Assembly: GCF_011044155.1 (NCBI RefSeq)
Contig: NZ_CP049056.1
Location: 3,166,001-3,230,000, forward strand
Length of the DNA stretch: 64,000 nucleotides
Source: Pikeienuella piscinae
GTDB taxonomy: Bacteria; Pseudomonadota; Alphaproteobacteria; Rhodobacterales; Rhodobacteraceae
Direction of reading: 5' to 3'
Shown: positions 32,485 through 41,783 of the stretch, in pieces
Layout: each line of letters begins with the position of its first letter
Numbering within the stretch: the first letter of the stretch is position 1
Translations under genes and position numbers: made by a program
Notes under the pieces: model-generated
Database searches by the model: none
What the model saw: only the letters and a program-made list of their open reading frames with translations
Told to the model about the DNA's origin: nothing

Positions 32485-34088
32485 TCTGCGCTCTGATCCA
32501 CCGCCTGCTGCGCCATCCGCTTCAGGACCTCCTTGCGTATCTTCAGTCCATTGGCGCTTTCCACCGTCGGGAACTCGTCCAGCGCCACGATCGCCAGCGG
32601 GACCTTGTAGTGCGCCAGGCGCCCGGCCACCTCGGCGATCACGGCCTTTTCATCGAAGATTCCGCCGTCGGTGATGACGAAAGCGAATGATCGCGTTCGG
32701 CCCTTCTCCGTCACTCCCACCACCTGCGCCTTCTCGACGCCGGGGTGCGTCTCGATGGCCTCTTCGATCTCGGCGGGATCGGTCAGGAAACCCGACAGCC
32801 GAAGAACGTCGCCATTGCGGCCGACATAGACGAAGCTGCCGTCCTCCCGAATCCGACAGAGATCGGAGGTGTTGACGTAGCCCTCCGGGTCGATGGTTTT
32901 GGCGGTCGCCTCCGGGTTTCGGAAGTAGCCGACGAAGTTTGTCGGGGCGAGCACCTCGAGAACGCCGATTTCCCCCGGCGCCAGCAGTTCGTTGGTCTCC
33001 TGGTCGCGGATGCGGATCTTCGCATCGGGATGCGCGGGGACGCCGCCGCCGAGGAGTCGTTCCTCGACGGGAAGCGACGCGGGCTGACCGGCGAAGAGCG
33101 CGTTGATCTCGGATGCGCCGTAGAGACCGACGATCGGCACGCCGGCGCGCGCCATGTCGGTCAGCTCTTTCTCGATTCCGGGCGTGAAGCGGGCGAAACC
33201 GCAGTAGATCGCCTTGGCGTAGGCGCTGCGGTCGCGCCGCCAGATGCGGACGAACATGTCGTCGCTGCCGAACATGTGGGTGACGTGCTCGCGGTGCATC
33301 AGGTCCGCCGCTGCCTGGGTCGAGTAGGCTTCAATAGTGATGATCGGGTTCCCCGCCCAGAGCGAGCAGAGCGAGGCGGTCAGGCCGAAGACACCGCAGA
33401 ACGGTAGCACGGCGAGGTATGCTGCACCGTCGCCGAAGCCGAAGAAGGGCGCGCATCCAGTCATGTGAGCGTAGATGGTCCGGTGGGTGTGCGTCACCAG
33501 CTTGGCCGCGCTGGTGGTGCCGGAGGTGGTGAAAAGTATCAACGGATCGTCGAGTTCCGCCACCAATGCCGGTGTGGAAGTTGCGTGCAGAGCGTCGGGA
33601 TCGAGCTCGGTGACGGGCCACTGGGGAATAGCCGCCGAAGCCGCGTCGCCAGGGCGGAAAATCGCCAGCGCCTCGAGATCCGGCAAGGCGTCGCCGTCGA
33701 GCGCCGCGATCTCGGCACCGAAGTCGGTGTGGCCGTCGGGGCCGGAAAAGACCAGCATCCGCGCGCTCGACTTTGACAGCACGTGCTCCAGCTCAGCCTT
33801 GCGGTAGCGCGGGTTGATGGAGACGAGCGTCGCGCCGAGCCGCGCGCAAGCAAAGAACAGGCCCATCCACACCGGGTGGTTCGGCAGCCAGACCGCGACC
33901 CGGTCGCCGCGCCCGATCCCGCGATCCGCCAGCCAGCCCGCGAGCCGTCGGGCCAACGTGTCGATTTCGGCCACGCTGGTCCTGACGCCGTCCTGCTGGA
34001 TTATGACGTCCCGGTCCCCACGTTCGCGGGCGAGGTTCGTTAGAACCTGCGCCAGCGGTTGCGGGGCGGGGAGTCGCATGCCGGGCAT
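32481..34088 (-). CDS. AMP-forming acyl-CoA synthetase/ligase
   Basis: 535 residues from ATG 34088, which shares one base with the livF stop. Adenylation motifs: P-loop FTTSGTTSAAKLV (Gly-Lys spacing slightly altered from STSGTTGxPKG), GLYGASEI, VNTSDLCRIREDGSFVYVGRNGD with the ATP-binding Asp, and C-terminal GLKIRKEVLKR with the likely catalytic Lys. It should activate a carboxylic acid brought in by the adjacent Liv-type transporter. Substrate not readable. Confidence 0.88.
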   Translation of the reverse strand: MPGMRLPAPQPLAQVLTNLARERGDRDVIIQQDGVRTSVAEIDTLARRLAGWLADRGIGRGDRVAVWLPNHPVWMGLFFACARLGATLVSINPRYRKAELEHVLSKSSARMLVFSGPDGHTDFGAEIAALDGDALPDLEALAIFRPGDAASAAIPQWPVTELDPDALHATSTPALVAELDDPLILFTTSGTTSAAKLVTHTHRTIYAHMTGCAPFFGFGDGAAYLAVLPFCGVFGLTASLCSLWAGNPIITIEAYSTQAAADLMHREHVTHMFGSDDMFVRIWRRDRSAYAKAIYCGFARFTPGIEKELTDMARAGVPIVGLYGASEINALFAGQPASLPVEERLLGGGVPAHPDAKIRIRDQETNELLAPGEIGVLEVLAPTNFVGYFRNPEATAKTIDPEGYVNTSDLCRIREDGSFVYVGRNGDVLRLSGFLTDPAEIEEAIETHPGVEKAQVVGVTEKGRTRSFAFVITDGGIFDEKAVIAEVAGRLAHYKVPLAIVALDEFPTVESANGLKIRKEVLKRMAQQAVDQSAE

Positions 34089-34771
34089 CAATAGAGCTCC
34101 ATCAGGCGGTCATTGTTCAGTTCAGACGGCGTGCCGCGCCAGACGATGCGGCCCTGTTTCATAACGGCCACCCGGTCCGAGACCTTCAACGCCTCGCGCA
34201 CATTCTGCTCCACGAGTAGTATTGTCAGCCCCTCGGCCTGCTGCAGCGCCCGGATCGGCCCCAACAGGTCCTGAAAGAGCTTCGGCGCTAGGCCGATCGA
34301 AGGCTCGTCCATGATGAGGACACGCGGCCGTTTCAGCAGCGCGCGCCCGATCGACACCATCTGCGCCTGGCCGCCCGATAGCGTGCCCGCCCGGCGATGC
34401 AGGAACTCGCGGATCTGCGGCAGCACCTTCAACACCCAGTCTATCCGCGCGCCGCGCTCGGCGGCCTGGATTTTCGCGGCGTCGAGACCAAGGTCGAAAT
34501 TCTCCCTCACCGTCAGGCTGGGGAACACCCCCTTTCCCTCGGGCACGAGCGCCACCTCGTTCAACGTCAGCCCGCCGCCCAATCTGACCTCTCCCTGCAT
34601 CTTCGGCAGCAGGCCGAACATGCATTTCAGCAGCGTCGACTTACCCGCGCCGTTGTGTCCGATCAGGCAGAGCACTTCGTTTGCGCCGAGCGACAGGTTT
34701 ATGTCCTCGATCACGGCATGGCCCTTGTAGCCGGCGTGAAGTGCGCGCACTTCGATCAGCGTGTCGGGCAT
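34088..34771 (-). CDS. livF: Branched-chain amino acid-type ABC transporter ATP-binding protein LivF
   Basis: 227 residues from ATG 34771, overlapping the livG stop by one base. Walker A GHNGAGKST, signature LSGGQAQMVSIGRALL, Walker B VLIMDEPSIGLAP and switch His region LLVEQNV are all intact. LivF-type ATPases pair with LivG on the cytoplasmic face. The operon partners (ligase, dehydrogenase, hydratase) suggest a carboxylate rather than leucine as cargo. Confidence 0.93.
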   Translation of the reverse strand: MPDTLIEVRALHAGYKGHAVIEDINLSLGANEVLCLIGHNGAGKSTLLKCMFGLLPKMQGEVRLGGGLTLNEVALVPEGKGVFPSLTVRENFDLGLDAAKIQAAERGARIDWVLKVLPQIREFLHRRAGTLSGGQAQMVSIGRALLKRPRVLIMDEPSIGLAPKLFQDLLGPIRALQQAEGLTILLVEQNVREALKVSDRVAVMKQGRIVWRGTPSELNNDRLMELY

Positions 34772-35559
34772 CAGCGTTCCCCGAAGTAGATGGAGGCGAG
34801 TTTCGGGTCGTTCAGCACCACCTGCGGCGTGTCGTCGGCCAGTAGCCGGCCGCGGTCCAGAAACGCGATCCGGTCCGAGATGCCGACGACGATGTCGAGG
34901 TTGTGCTCGATGATGCAAACGGTCACGCCGGTCTGCACCTCGTCCCGGATGATCTGCAGCAGCCGGTTGTAGCTTTGCGGATCGAGGCCCGAGGCGGGTT
35001 CGTCCAGCAGCCACAGTCGCCCTTGCGCCGCGATGATCCGGGCCAGCGACAGGAATTTTCGTTCCGCGTAGGCCAGATCGCTGGCGCGGGTGTCGCGCTT
35101 GTCGGTCAAGGCCGTCCGTTCGAGAATGCGGTCGATGAAATCACGCCGCTCCGCCCGGCGCGCGGGTGTCGTGATGCGCGGCAGCGAGGACCGCTCGAAA
35201 GTCGTCATGATGTTCTCGTCGACCGTCATCTTCTCGAACAGGCGCAGGTCCTGGAACGAACGCACCATCCCGAGCCGCGCGGCCTCGTGCGGTTTGATCC
35301 TGTCGATCCGCCGGCCGAGCCAAGTGACGTGGCCGGTGTCGCGCGCAAGCTGCCCGGTGATGAGATTGAACAGTGTCGTCTTGCCCGCGCCGTTCGGCCC
35401 GACGAGCGTCGTCACGATACCCGCGCGAAGCTTCATCGATACGTTGTCGACGGCCTTGACGCCCCCGAAGCTGCGGCCGAGACCGGCTAGCTCCATCAGG
35501 ACTTTCTTGTCCTCGTGGGTGTTTTCCGGAGTCACTGTCTGGGTGTCCTGTGCCTTCAT
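34771..35559 (-). CDS. livG: Branched-chain amino acid-type ABC transporter ATP-binding protein LivG
   Basis: 262 residues. Walker A GPNGAGKTT and Walker B LWLLDEPASGLDP are normal, and the H-loop is in CIIEHNL. The signature region reads DLAYAERKFLSLARI instead of LSGGQ; LivG proteins often deviate here (commonly LPYGxQR), but this version lacks both glycines. The start overlaps the livM stop by ATGA. Full function is likely if LivF supplies the composite site. Confidence 0.92.
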   Translation of the reverse strand: MKAQDTQTVTPENTHEDKKVLMELAGLGRSFGGVKAVDNVSMKLRAGIVTTLVGPNGAGKTTLFNLITGQLARDTGHVTWLGRRIDRIKPHEAARLGMVRSFQDLRLFEKMTVDENIMTTFERSSLPRITTPARRAERRDFIDRILERTALTDKRDTRASDLAYAERKFLSLARIIAAQGRLWLLDEPASGLDPQSYNRLLQIIRDEVQTGVTVCIIEHNLDIVVGISDRIAFLDRGRLLADDTPQVVLNDPKLASIYFGER

Positions 35560-36428
35560 TTCCCCCCGCTTCCGACGATCCCGCCCGGACGGAAAAGCAT
35601 CAGCAGCGTCATGCCCGCGCCGTAGATGATCTGTTGGATGGCGCCGATCTCGGACTGCGGCAGGAAGTTCAGATAGCTGATCGCCGAGGGAAGGCTGAGC
35701 AGCACTACTGCGCCCACGATGGGTCCGATCTGCGTGCCCGTGCCGCCGATGATTACCATCGCCATGATCAGCACCGATGTGTCGAGCATGAAGCTCTCGA
35801 CGTTGATGAAGCTGAGATAGCTGGCGTAGAGCGCCCCGGCCATCCCCGCCAGCGCCGCCGAGATGGCGAGCGAGACGGTCTTGATGAGCGGGACGTTCTT
35901 GCCAAAGGCCGCCGCCGCGCTTTCGCTATCGCGGATCGCACGCAGACTACGGCCGAAGTTCGACCGGACCAGCAGGCCGAAAATGGCGATCGTCACGGCC
36001 AGTGCGACAAGCGTGACGAGGAAGAAGGAAGTCGGGCGGAAGATCTCGGTCCCGAAGATCGAGATCGGCGGGATGCCGACAAGACCACCGATGCCGCCGG
36101 TGAACCACTTCCATTCCGTAAACAGCGTCACGGCGAGGATCTGCAGACCCAACGAGGCGGCGACGAAATACTCCCCGCGCACCCTCAGGGTCGGGATAGC
36201 CAGCAGCAGCGACAGCGCCGCCGAGGTGATCATCGCGGCGGGCAGGATGACAAGGATCGAGCTGCTGTAATTCAGCGCGAGGAAACCGCCTGTATAGGCG
36301 CCCACGCCGAAGAACACCGCATGCGCGAGCGAGAAGATGCCTGCGTAGCCCATGATGAAGTTCAGCGTAATCGCGAGAATCGAGTAGACGCAGATCAGTA
36401 CGCCGAGGTTGGCGAGATAGTTTTCCAT
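35556..36428 (-). CDS. livM: Branched-chain amino acid-type ABC permease LivM
   Basis: 290 residues from ATG 36428, with multiple hydrophobic helices and the family blocks LNFIMGYAGIFSLAHAVFFGVGAYTG and GRSLRAIRDSESAAAAFGKNV followed by KTVSLAISAALAGMAGALYA. The second permease of the heterodimer. 13 bp separate it from livH. Confidence 0.92.
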   Translation of the reverse strand: MENYLANLGVLICVYSILAITLNFIMGYAGIFSLAHAVFFGVGAYTGGFLALNYSSSILVILPAAMITSAALSLLLAIPTLRVRGEYFVAASLGLQILAVTLFTEWKWFTGGIGGLVGIPPISIFGTEIFRPTSFFLVTLVALAVTIAIFGLLVRSNFGRSLRAIRDSESAAAAFGKNVPLIKTVSLAISAALAGMAGALYASYLSFINVESFMLDTSVLIMAMVIIGGTGTQIGPIVGAVVLLSLPSAISYLNFLPQSEIGAIQQIIYGAGMTLLMLFRPGGIVGSGGK

Positions 36429-36441
36429 GCGCCGTCTCCCT

Positions 36442-37311
36442 TCAGTGCGCCGCGCTCTTGGCCACCAGGCCCGACGGGCGCGCGATGATGGCGGCGAAGA
36501 GGATGGCGAAGACGACGGCCTCGGACCATTGCGGTTCAAACCACAGCAGAGACAGGTTCTCTGCGAGGCCGAAAATGAAGGCGGCGATCATCGTGCCGGG
36601 AATCGATCCGATGCCGCCGACGATGGTCGCGGCGAGCGAAATCAGCATGATGTGATGACCGATGGCCGGATTGAGCCCCGTCGACATGGAGGTGAAGATC
36701 GCGCTCGGCACCACCAGGGCCGAGCCGATGACGAAGGCCGCGGCCGACAGGCGGCGTGGGCTGAGGCCGAAGACGCGCACCAGTTCCGGATCATCCGACA
36801 GCGCCCTGAGGCCCTTGCCGGTGAACGTCGACCGCAGGAAGATCCCGAGCGCCCCCAAGCATACCAGCGCAACGACGAAGGCGATGCCCGCCAGCGGTGC
36901 GACATAGACGCCTTCCAATAGCTCGCGCGAACGCGTCAGGGGCGAGGTGATCGTGACGAAACTGCGGCCGAAGATGATGCCGATAAGGTTCTGCACCACG
37001 ATCCCGATCCCGAACGAGGCGACGAAGACCGTGAAGAATGATCCCTCGTCACGCTGGATCGGACGGTAGATGAACCAGTCGATCGCGAGGCCGAAGATGA
37101 TCGCCCCCGCGAAGCTTGTGATCAGACCCGGAACGAAGCCGTAACCTGCGGCCTCGACCGCGTAGAACAGATATGCGGCCAGCGTGAACGTCGCCCCGTG
37201 CGCGAAATGGAATACGCGGGTGGAGCCGAAGATCAGCGAAAAGCCGACGGCTGTGAGCGCATAGAGCGCGCCCGCCTGAAGTCCGGTGAGCGTGAGTTGC
37301 AGCGCCAGCAT
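36442..37311 (-). CDS. livH: Branched-chain amino acid-type ABC permease LivH
   Basis: 289 residues from ATG 37311. The N-terminus MLALQLTLTGLQAGALYALTAVGFSLIFGSTRVFHFAHGA is diagnostic, and later GLRALSDDPELVRVFGLSPRRL gives the EAA-like cytoplasmic loop. Helices alternate throughout. It lies 19 bp after the substrate-binding protein gene. Confidence 0.93.
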   Translation of the reverse strand: MLALQLTLTGLQAGALYALTAVGFSLIFGSTRVFHFAHGATFTLAAYLFYAVEAAGYGFVPGLITSFAGAIIFGLAIDWFIYRPIQRDEGSFFTVFVASFGIGIVVQNLIGIIFGRSFVTITSPLTRSRELLEGVYVAPLAGIAFVVALVCLGALGIFLRSTFTGKGLRALSDDPELVRVFGLSPRRLSAAAFVIGSALVVPSAIFTSMSTGLNPAIGHHIMLISLAATIVGGIGSIPGTMIAAFIFGLAENLSLLWFEPQWSEAVVFAILFAAIIARPSGLVAKSAAH

Positions 37312-37330
37312 GGTCGTTCCGGGTCCAATC

Positions 37331-38455
37331 CTACTTGATGTCGACGGTGGTGAGCGTCCTGGCCGCGCCACCTTCGATCTGCTTTACGTCGATTGGGAAG
37401 AGCAGGGTGCCGTTATCGAGGAACGAGACGTTGCCGCCGACAAGGTCGAAGCTGCCCATTTCCTTGCGCTTGGCCAGCAGGTTGGCGCCGGTGATCTCCT
37501 TGCCTTCAGCCTCGAGCGCTTGCGCGAGGATCGCGAAGAGCATCGTGGCGTTGTAGTAGTTCACGTTGTAGGGGGCGGGATCCTTGCCGAACTCCGCCTT
37601 GTAATCCTCGACGAACCGCTTGGTCACCGGGTCCGACGCTTCGAGCGTCACCGCCTGCGCCGTGAAGATCGCGCCTTCGTTCTCGGGAAGGTTCATCGCG
37701 TCAGGAACGCCGTAGGCCGAATAGGAAATCATCTGCGCGTCCACGCCATTGTCGCGCAGCTGCTTGGCGATCTGCACCTGCTGGGCGCCGTAGCTTGCGA
37801 TATAGACCGCGTCCGCGCCGCTGGAGCGGACCTTGGCCGCGAGGCCCGAGAACTGCTGCGCTGTGGGTGCGATGCTCATCTCGCTGACCAGATCACCGCC
37901 GATCTCCTCCAGCACGCCTTCCAGCTCGTTCCGGATGGATCCGCCCAGCGGATCGTCAACGTAGATCAGAGCGAACTTCGTCTTGCCCAGCGCCTCGACA
38001 ACGTACGGAACCGAGGCGCGGACCTCGAGGTTGGCGAGCGGAATAACGTTCCAGAAGTACTCGCCCAGTTCGGCAAGGTCGGGGCCCACGCCTCCGCCGT
38101 TGATCATGACGACCTCGTTGCGTGCGCCGATCGGCGCTATGGCCTTGGACACGCCGGTAAAGGAGGTCAGGGTGAACGGCACTTCCAGCACGCTCACCAG
38201 CTTCTGCATGGCGACGACGGCGGGCTGCGGCAGCGCTTGCGTGTCTTCGTAGGCGATCGAGAGCGTGCCGCTCAGCATTTTGTCGGCGTTGATGTGTTTG
38301 ACCGCCAGTTTGGCGCCCGAGGACAATACATCGCCGTAAACGGCGTTGGTGCCGCTGAACGGGAACAACCCCCCGATGGTGATGTCTTCGGCGGCGGCTG
38401 GAGTCGCCAGCGCAACAACCGCCGCGGCGGCCGAGAAGTTTCTGAAGTAGTTCAT
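37331..38455 (-). CDS. Periplasmic substrate-binding protein of the Liv-type transporter
   Basis: 374 residues from ATG 38455. Signal peptide of ~22 residues (FSAAAAVVALATPAAA, likely cut before EDITIGG). The fold is the type I periplasmic binding protein of LivK-like proteins: GLFPFSGTNAVYGDVLSSGAKLAVKHIN, YEDTQALPQPAV, later FALIYVDDPLGGSIRNELE. The binding pocket specificity cannot be read; operon context suggests an organic acid that is later converted to a CoA thioester. Confidence 0.88.
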   Translation of the reverse strand: MNYFRNFSAAAAVVALATPAAAEDITIGGLFPFSGTNAVYGDVLSSGAKLAVKHINADKMLSGTLSIAYEDTQALPQPAVVAMQKLVSVLEVPFTLTSFTGVSKAIAPIGARNEVVMINGGGVGPDLAELGEYFWNVIPLANLEVRASVPYVVEALGKTKFALIYVDDPLGGSIRNELEGVLEEIGGDLVSEMSIAPTAQQFSGLAAKVRSSGADAVYIASYGAQQVQIAKQLRDNGVDAQMISYSAYGVPDAMNLPENEGAIFTAQAVTLEASDPVTKRFVEDYKAEFGKDPAPYNVNYYNATMLFAILAQALEAEGKEITGANLLAKRKEMGSFDLVGGNVSFLDNGTLLFPIDVKQIEGGAARTLTTVDIK

Positions 38456-38478
38456 CGTTTTCCTCCCTGGATTTGTGG

Positions 38479-39240
38479 TCACGAGCCGGACCAGAAGCCA
38501 TCGTAGTCCGGCGGCCGTTTCTCGACGAAGGCCGACAGGCCTTCGCGCCATTCGTTTTGTGGCAGAGCCGCCAGGTTGCTGCGCACCTGCGCCCAGTCTG
38601 TAGCGCAGAGGCGACGCAATTCTCGCTTCACCGCGGCGATCGCGCCCGGGGGCGCGCCCGAGACGATGGCGTCAGCCTGTGCGATGGCGGCGTCGCGCGG
38701 GCTTTCCTCCGTGATCGCGGTGACGAGGCCGAGTGTGTGACACTCGGCGGCGGTCAGCAACCGGCGAGTCATGACGATCTCCATCGCGCGGCGCATACCC
38801 ACCATCGCAGCGAGACGGGGCAGGGCGGTGTTCGGGATGACGCCCAGCCCGGTTTCGGGCAGGGCGAAGCGGGAATCCGCCGCCGCGACGACGAGGTCCG
38901 CGGTCAGAGCCAGTTCGAACCCGCCGCCGATGACGTTGCCGTGCACGGCTGCGATGACCGGGCGGTCATGCGCCTCGATCCTGGCGAATAGATCCTCTGG
39001 CGTCGGGCCCTTAGGGTTCCGCGACATCCAGTTCGCCTCCAGCAGGTCGGGGATGTTCGCCCCGGCGCAGAAACTCTTGGCGGCCGAGCAGATCACTACG
39101 GCGCGGGCGCCGGAGACGTCCGCGCTTTCGAATGCTTCCAGCATCGCGGTGACGACTGCGACGCTCAGCGGGTTGTGCCGTCCGTCGCCTGTCATCTTGA
39201 TGACGGCGACGTGGCCCTCGCTGGCGACTGATACGCTCAT
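38479..39240 (-). CDS. Enoyl-CoA hydratase/isomerase family protein
   Basis: 253 residues of crotonase fold. Oxyanion-hole segments AKSFCAGANIPDL and HGNVIGGGFELAL; the two candidate catalytic glutamates correspond to Glu in GGGFEL and Glu in FALPETGLGVIP, as in enoyl-CoA hydratase. Length is typical. It lies 23 bp upstream of the binding-protein gene and overlaps the decayed gene before it by ATGA-type spacing (39237-39240). Confidence 0.88.
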   Translation of the reverse strand: MSVSVASEGHVAVIKMTGDGRHNPLSVAVVTAMLEAFESADVSGARAVVICSAAKSFCAGANIPDLLEANWMSRNPKGPTPEDLFARIEAHDRPVIAAVHGNVIGGGFELALTADLVVAAADSRFALPETGLGVIPNTALPRLAAMVGMRRAMEIVMTRRLLTAAECHTLGLVTAITEESPRDAAIAQADAIVSGAPPGAIAAVKRELRRLCATDWAQVRSNLAALPQNEWREGLSAFVEKRPPDYDGFWSGS

Positions 39241-39410
39241 GATGCGCCCTCCGGCGTGAGGTGGGGCGGCTCGCGGTCGGCGACCGGAAGAATGATGACG
39301 CGGCCGGCATCGCCGGCGAAGATGTCCGCGCCGTCGACCATCCGGGTCAGCATCCGGGGGCCTTCGGCCAGAGCGACCAGCACCACGATAGAACGCGGCT
39401 GTTCCGCACG
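39237..39410 (-). pseudogene. DUF35 (OB-fold acyl-CoA-binding) C-terminal remnant
   Basis: The last ~52 codons of a long minus-strand frame read RSIVVLVALAEGPRMLTRMVDGADIF followed by AGRVIILPVADREPP, matching the C-terminal OB-fold of DUF35 proteins, which partner SCP-x-type thiolases. The zinc-ribbon N-terminus is absent. It is fused out of register to the thiolase debris, so it is a deletion remnant. Confidence 0.6.
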
Positions 39411-40319
39411 GTCCTGCCCGTGGAACGCGGAAAGGACGGTGGAAGGCGATACCACCGTCGCGCGCCCTCGACCCGCCACCCGCCCGCGTCGCCGGAGAAC
39501 TGGCGTACGGCTTCGACGATATGCAGCATCCCGTCGATATGCGCTTGGCTCGGCGGGCCGCCGTGCGTGTTGCGCGGCGACTTGCCGCTCATCGACAGGT
39601 CGGCGAGGGTCACCGGCGCCGATATGGCGAACGCGCCGTGCAGCGCTAACATGCCCGTGTCCCCGGGACCCATTCCCGTTGGAGATGAGGGAGATGGCGA
39701 GCCGCCGCAACGGCGTCGTGATCATGCGTGATGTGAGGTCGGCCTTCATCGCCATCGGCTTGGGCTTTCGGACGCCGCCGATCAGCAGCGCATGGGCCCG
39801 CGTCAAAGGCGCGGCCGCGCCGAAATTTTCATCCTCCGCGCCGTAGGCGTTGCGGTAGGCCTGCGCCAGCAGCGCGTAGGGGGTCGCCATGCCCTTCACG
39901 CTGAAGGGCTCCCACTCTCCGCCGCCCAGCGGGTTATCCATCTTGAGTTCCTGCGCCTCGGTCGCCCGCCCGTTCAGGACGCTTTCCTCAAAGGCGCGGA
40001 CGGCGGCTTCGCACTGGCCGGATCCAATAGCCCGGATCGGGTTCCGAATCATCATGCCGGTCGCCGTATCGTCTACGTCGATGGTGGCACAGAAGCCGGG
40101 TTTCAGCCTCGGATACGCGGGCAGCTCGGTGGCGAACATGCGCGATGGCTCGACGCGAGGGCTGAGATTCAGCAGGCCGTCAACCTGCGGCGGACCGAGC
40201 CTGGCGTCCTCCGCTCTGCGGATCACCGCTTCGTCCTGCAATTCGACCGAATTGCATCCCGGCGGCTCGCCTGCCCGGTTCTCGCCGACGCGGGCAATGA
40301 CGATCCCCGCCCCATTCAC
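39411..40319 (-). pseudogene. Thiolase (SCP-x/acetyl-CoA acetyltransferase-like), decayed
   Basis: The N-terminal part reads GIVIARVGENRAGEPPGCNSVELQDEAV and PGFCATIDVDDTATGMMIRN, then IASGQCE-like AIGSGQCEAAVRA, a thiolase N-terminal domain. Towards 39680 the frame changes: ASRMI-type SRMITTPLRRLAI is followed by nonsense, while the neighbouring frame (39347-39673) carries SPRNTHGGPPSQAHIDGMLHIVEAVRQF, the usual thiolase C-terminal block. A frameshift and missing middle section leave no full enzyme. Start overlaps the acyl-CoA dehydrogenase stop. Confidence 0.72.
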
Positions 40320-41461
40320 GCGAGCAACGCCCGTGCGATTGTCAGACGCTGGATCTCGGACGTGCCTTCGCCGATCCGCAGCCCGCGCGCGTCTCGGTAG
40401 ATACGCTCGACCGGAAGATCGGCCATGAAGCCCGCGCCTCCGAAAATCTGCAGCACCCGGTCCGCGATCCGGGTCAGCGCTTCGGTCGCATAGAGTTTCG
40501 CCCTCGACGACCAGACCGCGACATCCGCGCCATCAGCAGCGGCCTCGGCGGCGCGCAGCGCAAGCAGGCGCGAAGTTTCCAGGTCGACATCACAGTCGGC
40601 CAGCATGATTTGGATCGCTTGCTTGTCGGCCAACGGCGTTCCGCCGACGACACGGTCCTTCACATGGGGAACGACAAGCTCCATCAGTCGCATCGCCATG
40701 CCGTTGGCGCGGTTTGCGGACCAGCGGCGATCGGTGTTGATCGTGGACATCATCACCGCCAAACCCTGTCCCGGTTCCCCCAGCACGTTGGCGTTGGAGA
40801 CCAGGACGTCCTGCAGGCTGAACCCGGCGATCGGATAGCCGTGCCAGCCCAGTTTGCGGAATGGCGCGTCGAGCGTCAGGCCCGGCGCATCGGCGGGAAC
40901 GACGAAGGCGGTCAGGCGCTGAGAAAGCCGGGCGTCGGTGTCGGTCGCCGCCAGCACGATGATGTAATCCGCCGTGGTGCAATGCGAGATGAAAGTCTTG
41001 GAGCCGTTCAGCCGCCAGGCGTCGCCTTCGCGCACCGCGCGGGTCCGGATCGACGACAGGTCGGTCCCGCCGCCTGGTTCCGTCAGCGCGTAGGCCACCG
41101 TCTTTTCTGCCCGCATTAATGGGTCGAGCAGCCAGTCGCGCTGATGGTCCGCCACATGCACCAATGACATCGGCAGGTGACCGAACGCCTCGGCCAGCGG
41201 CATGGAGGTGAGACCCATGACCTCTTCGACGGCGGCCACCGCGCGGGGGCCGAGGCCGAGACCGCCGAGGCTTTCCGGCATGTTGAATGCGAACAGCCCA
41301 AGCTTCAGCGCCTCGGAGCGCAGCGCGGCGATGACGTTCTCTGGAATCAGGTCGGCGCGGTCGATGGCGTTCTCGCGAGGACGCAGGCGCGTCTCGACGA
41401 AACTCCGCGCCGTACGGACGATCGCTGCGATTTCTTCGTCCGTTTCGTTCACAGTAACCAC
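40316..41461 (-). CDS. Acyl-CoA dehydrogenase
   Basis: 381 residues from a GTG at 41461 with AGGGAAG upstream. FAD-contact motif VAYALTEPGGGTDLSSI, then KTFISHCTTADYIIVLA, and C-terminal LRIGEGTSEIQRLTIAR with the active-site Glu. First gene of the operon running leftward to 32026. It should form a 2,3-double bond in the imported acyl-CoA, feeding the hydratases below. The GntR-family regulator gene at 41784 is divergent. Confidence 0.9.
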   Translation of the reverse strand: MVTVNETDEEIAAIVRTARSFVETRLRPRENAIDRADLIPENVIAALRSEALKLGLFAFNMPESLGGLGLGPRAVAAVEEVMGLTSMPLAEAFGHLPMSLVHVADHQRDWLLDPLMRAEKTVAYALTEPGGGTDLSSIRTRAVREGDAWRLNGSKTFISHCTTADYIIVLAATDTDARLSQRLTAFVVPADAPGLTLDAPFRKLGWHGYPIAGFSLQDVLVSNANVLGEPGQGLAVMMSTINTDRRWSANRANGMAMRLMELVVPHVKDRVVGGTPLADKQAIQIMLADCDVDLETSRLLALRAAEAAADGADVAVWSSRAKLYATEALTRIADRVLQIFGGAGFMADLPVERIYRDARGLRIGEGTSEIQRLTIARALLA

Positions 41462-41783
41462 CTTCCCTGCGCGGCGGGCGAGCCGCCAGCGATTCTCTGA
41501 GCAGAGAGCCCAGAGGCCACGCTAGCGTCAACGCTAAGTGCATGCAATTTGATTATTGAAATACGAAATCGTGGAGGTTTTTGCTGGACTGTGCGTTAAT
41601 CTGCATGTAATTGCCGTCCCGGTCTCGCGAGCCTAGCTATCGGGAGGCCCATGGCGGACACCACGCTGCTGGGAGTCATCGAGTTCACCCGGTCCGTCAG
41701 CTTCGAATAGGTTGGGGAGTTCGAAGAATGTTGAGCGTAGCAAAAAGCTGCGTGGAACGGAGCTGGGCGCCGGGAGCGCTCCA

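Noticed and set aside
35550-36488. 312-codon plus-strand frame opposite livM
   Set aside because: Asp/Arg/His-rich shadow; livM on the minus strand is a textbook permease.
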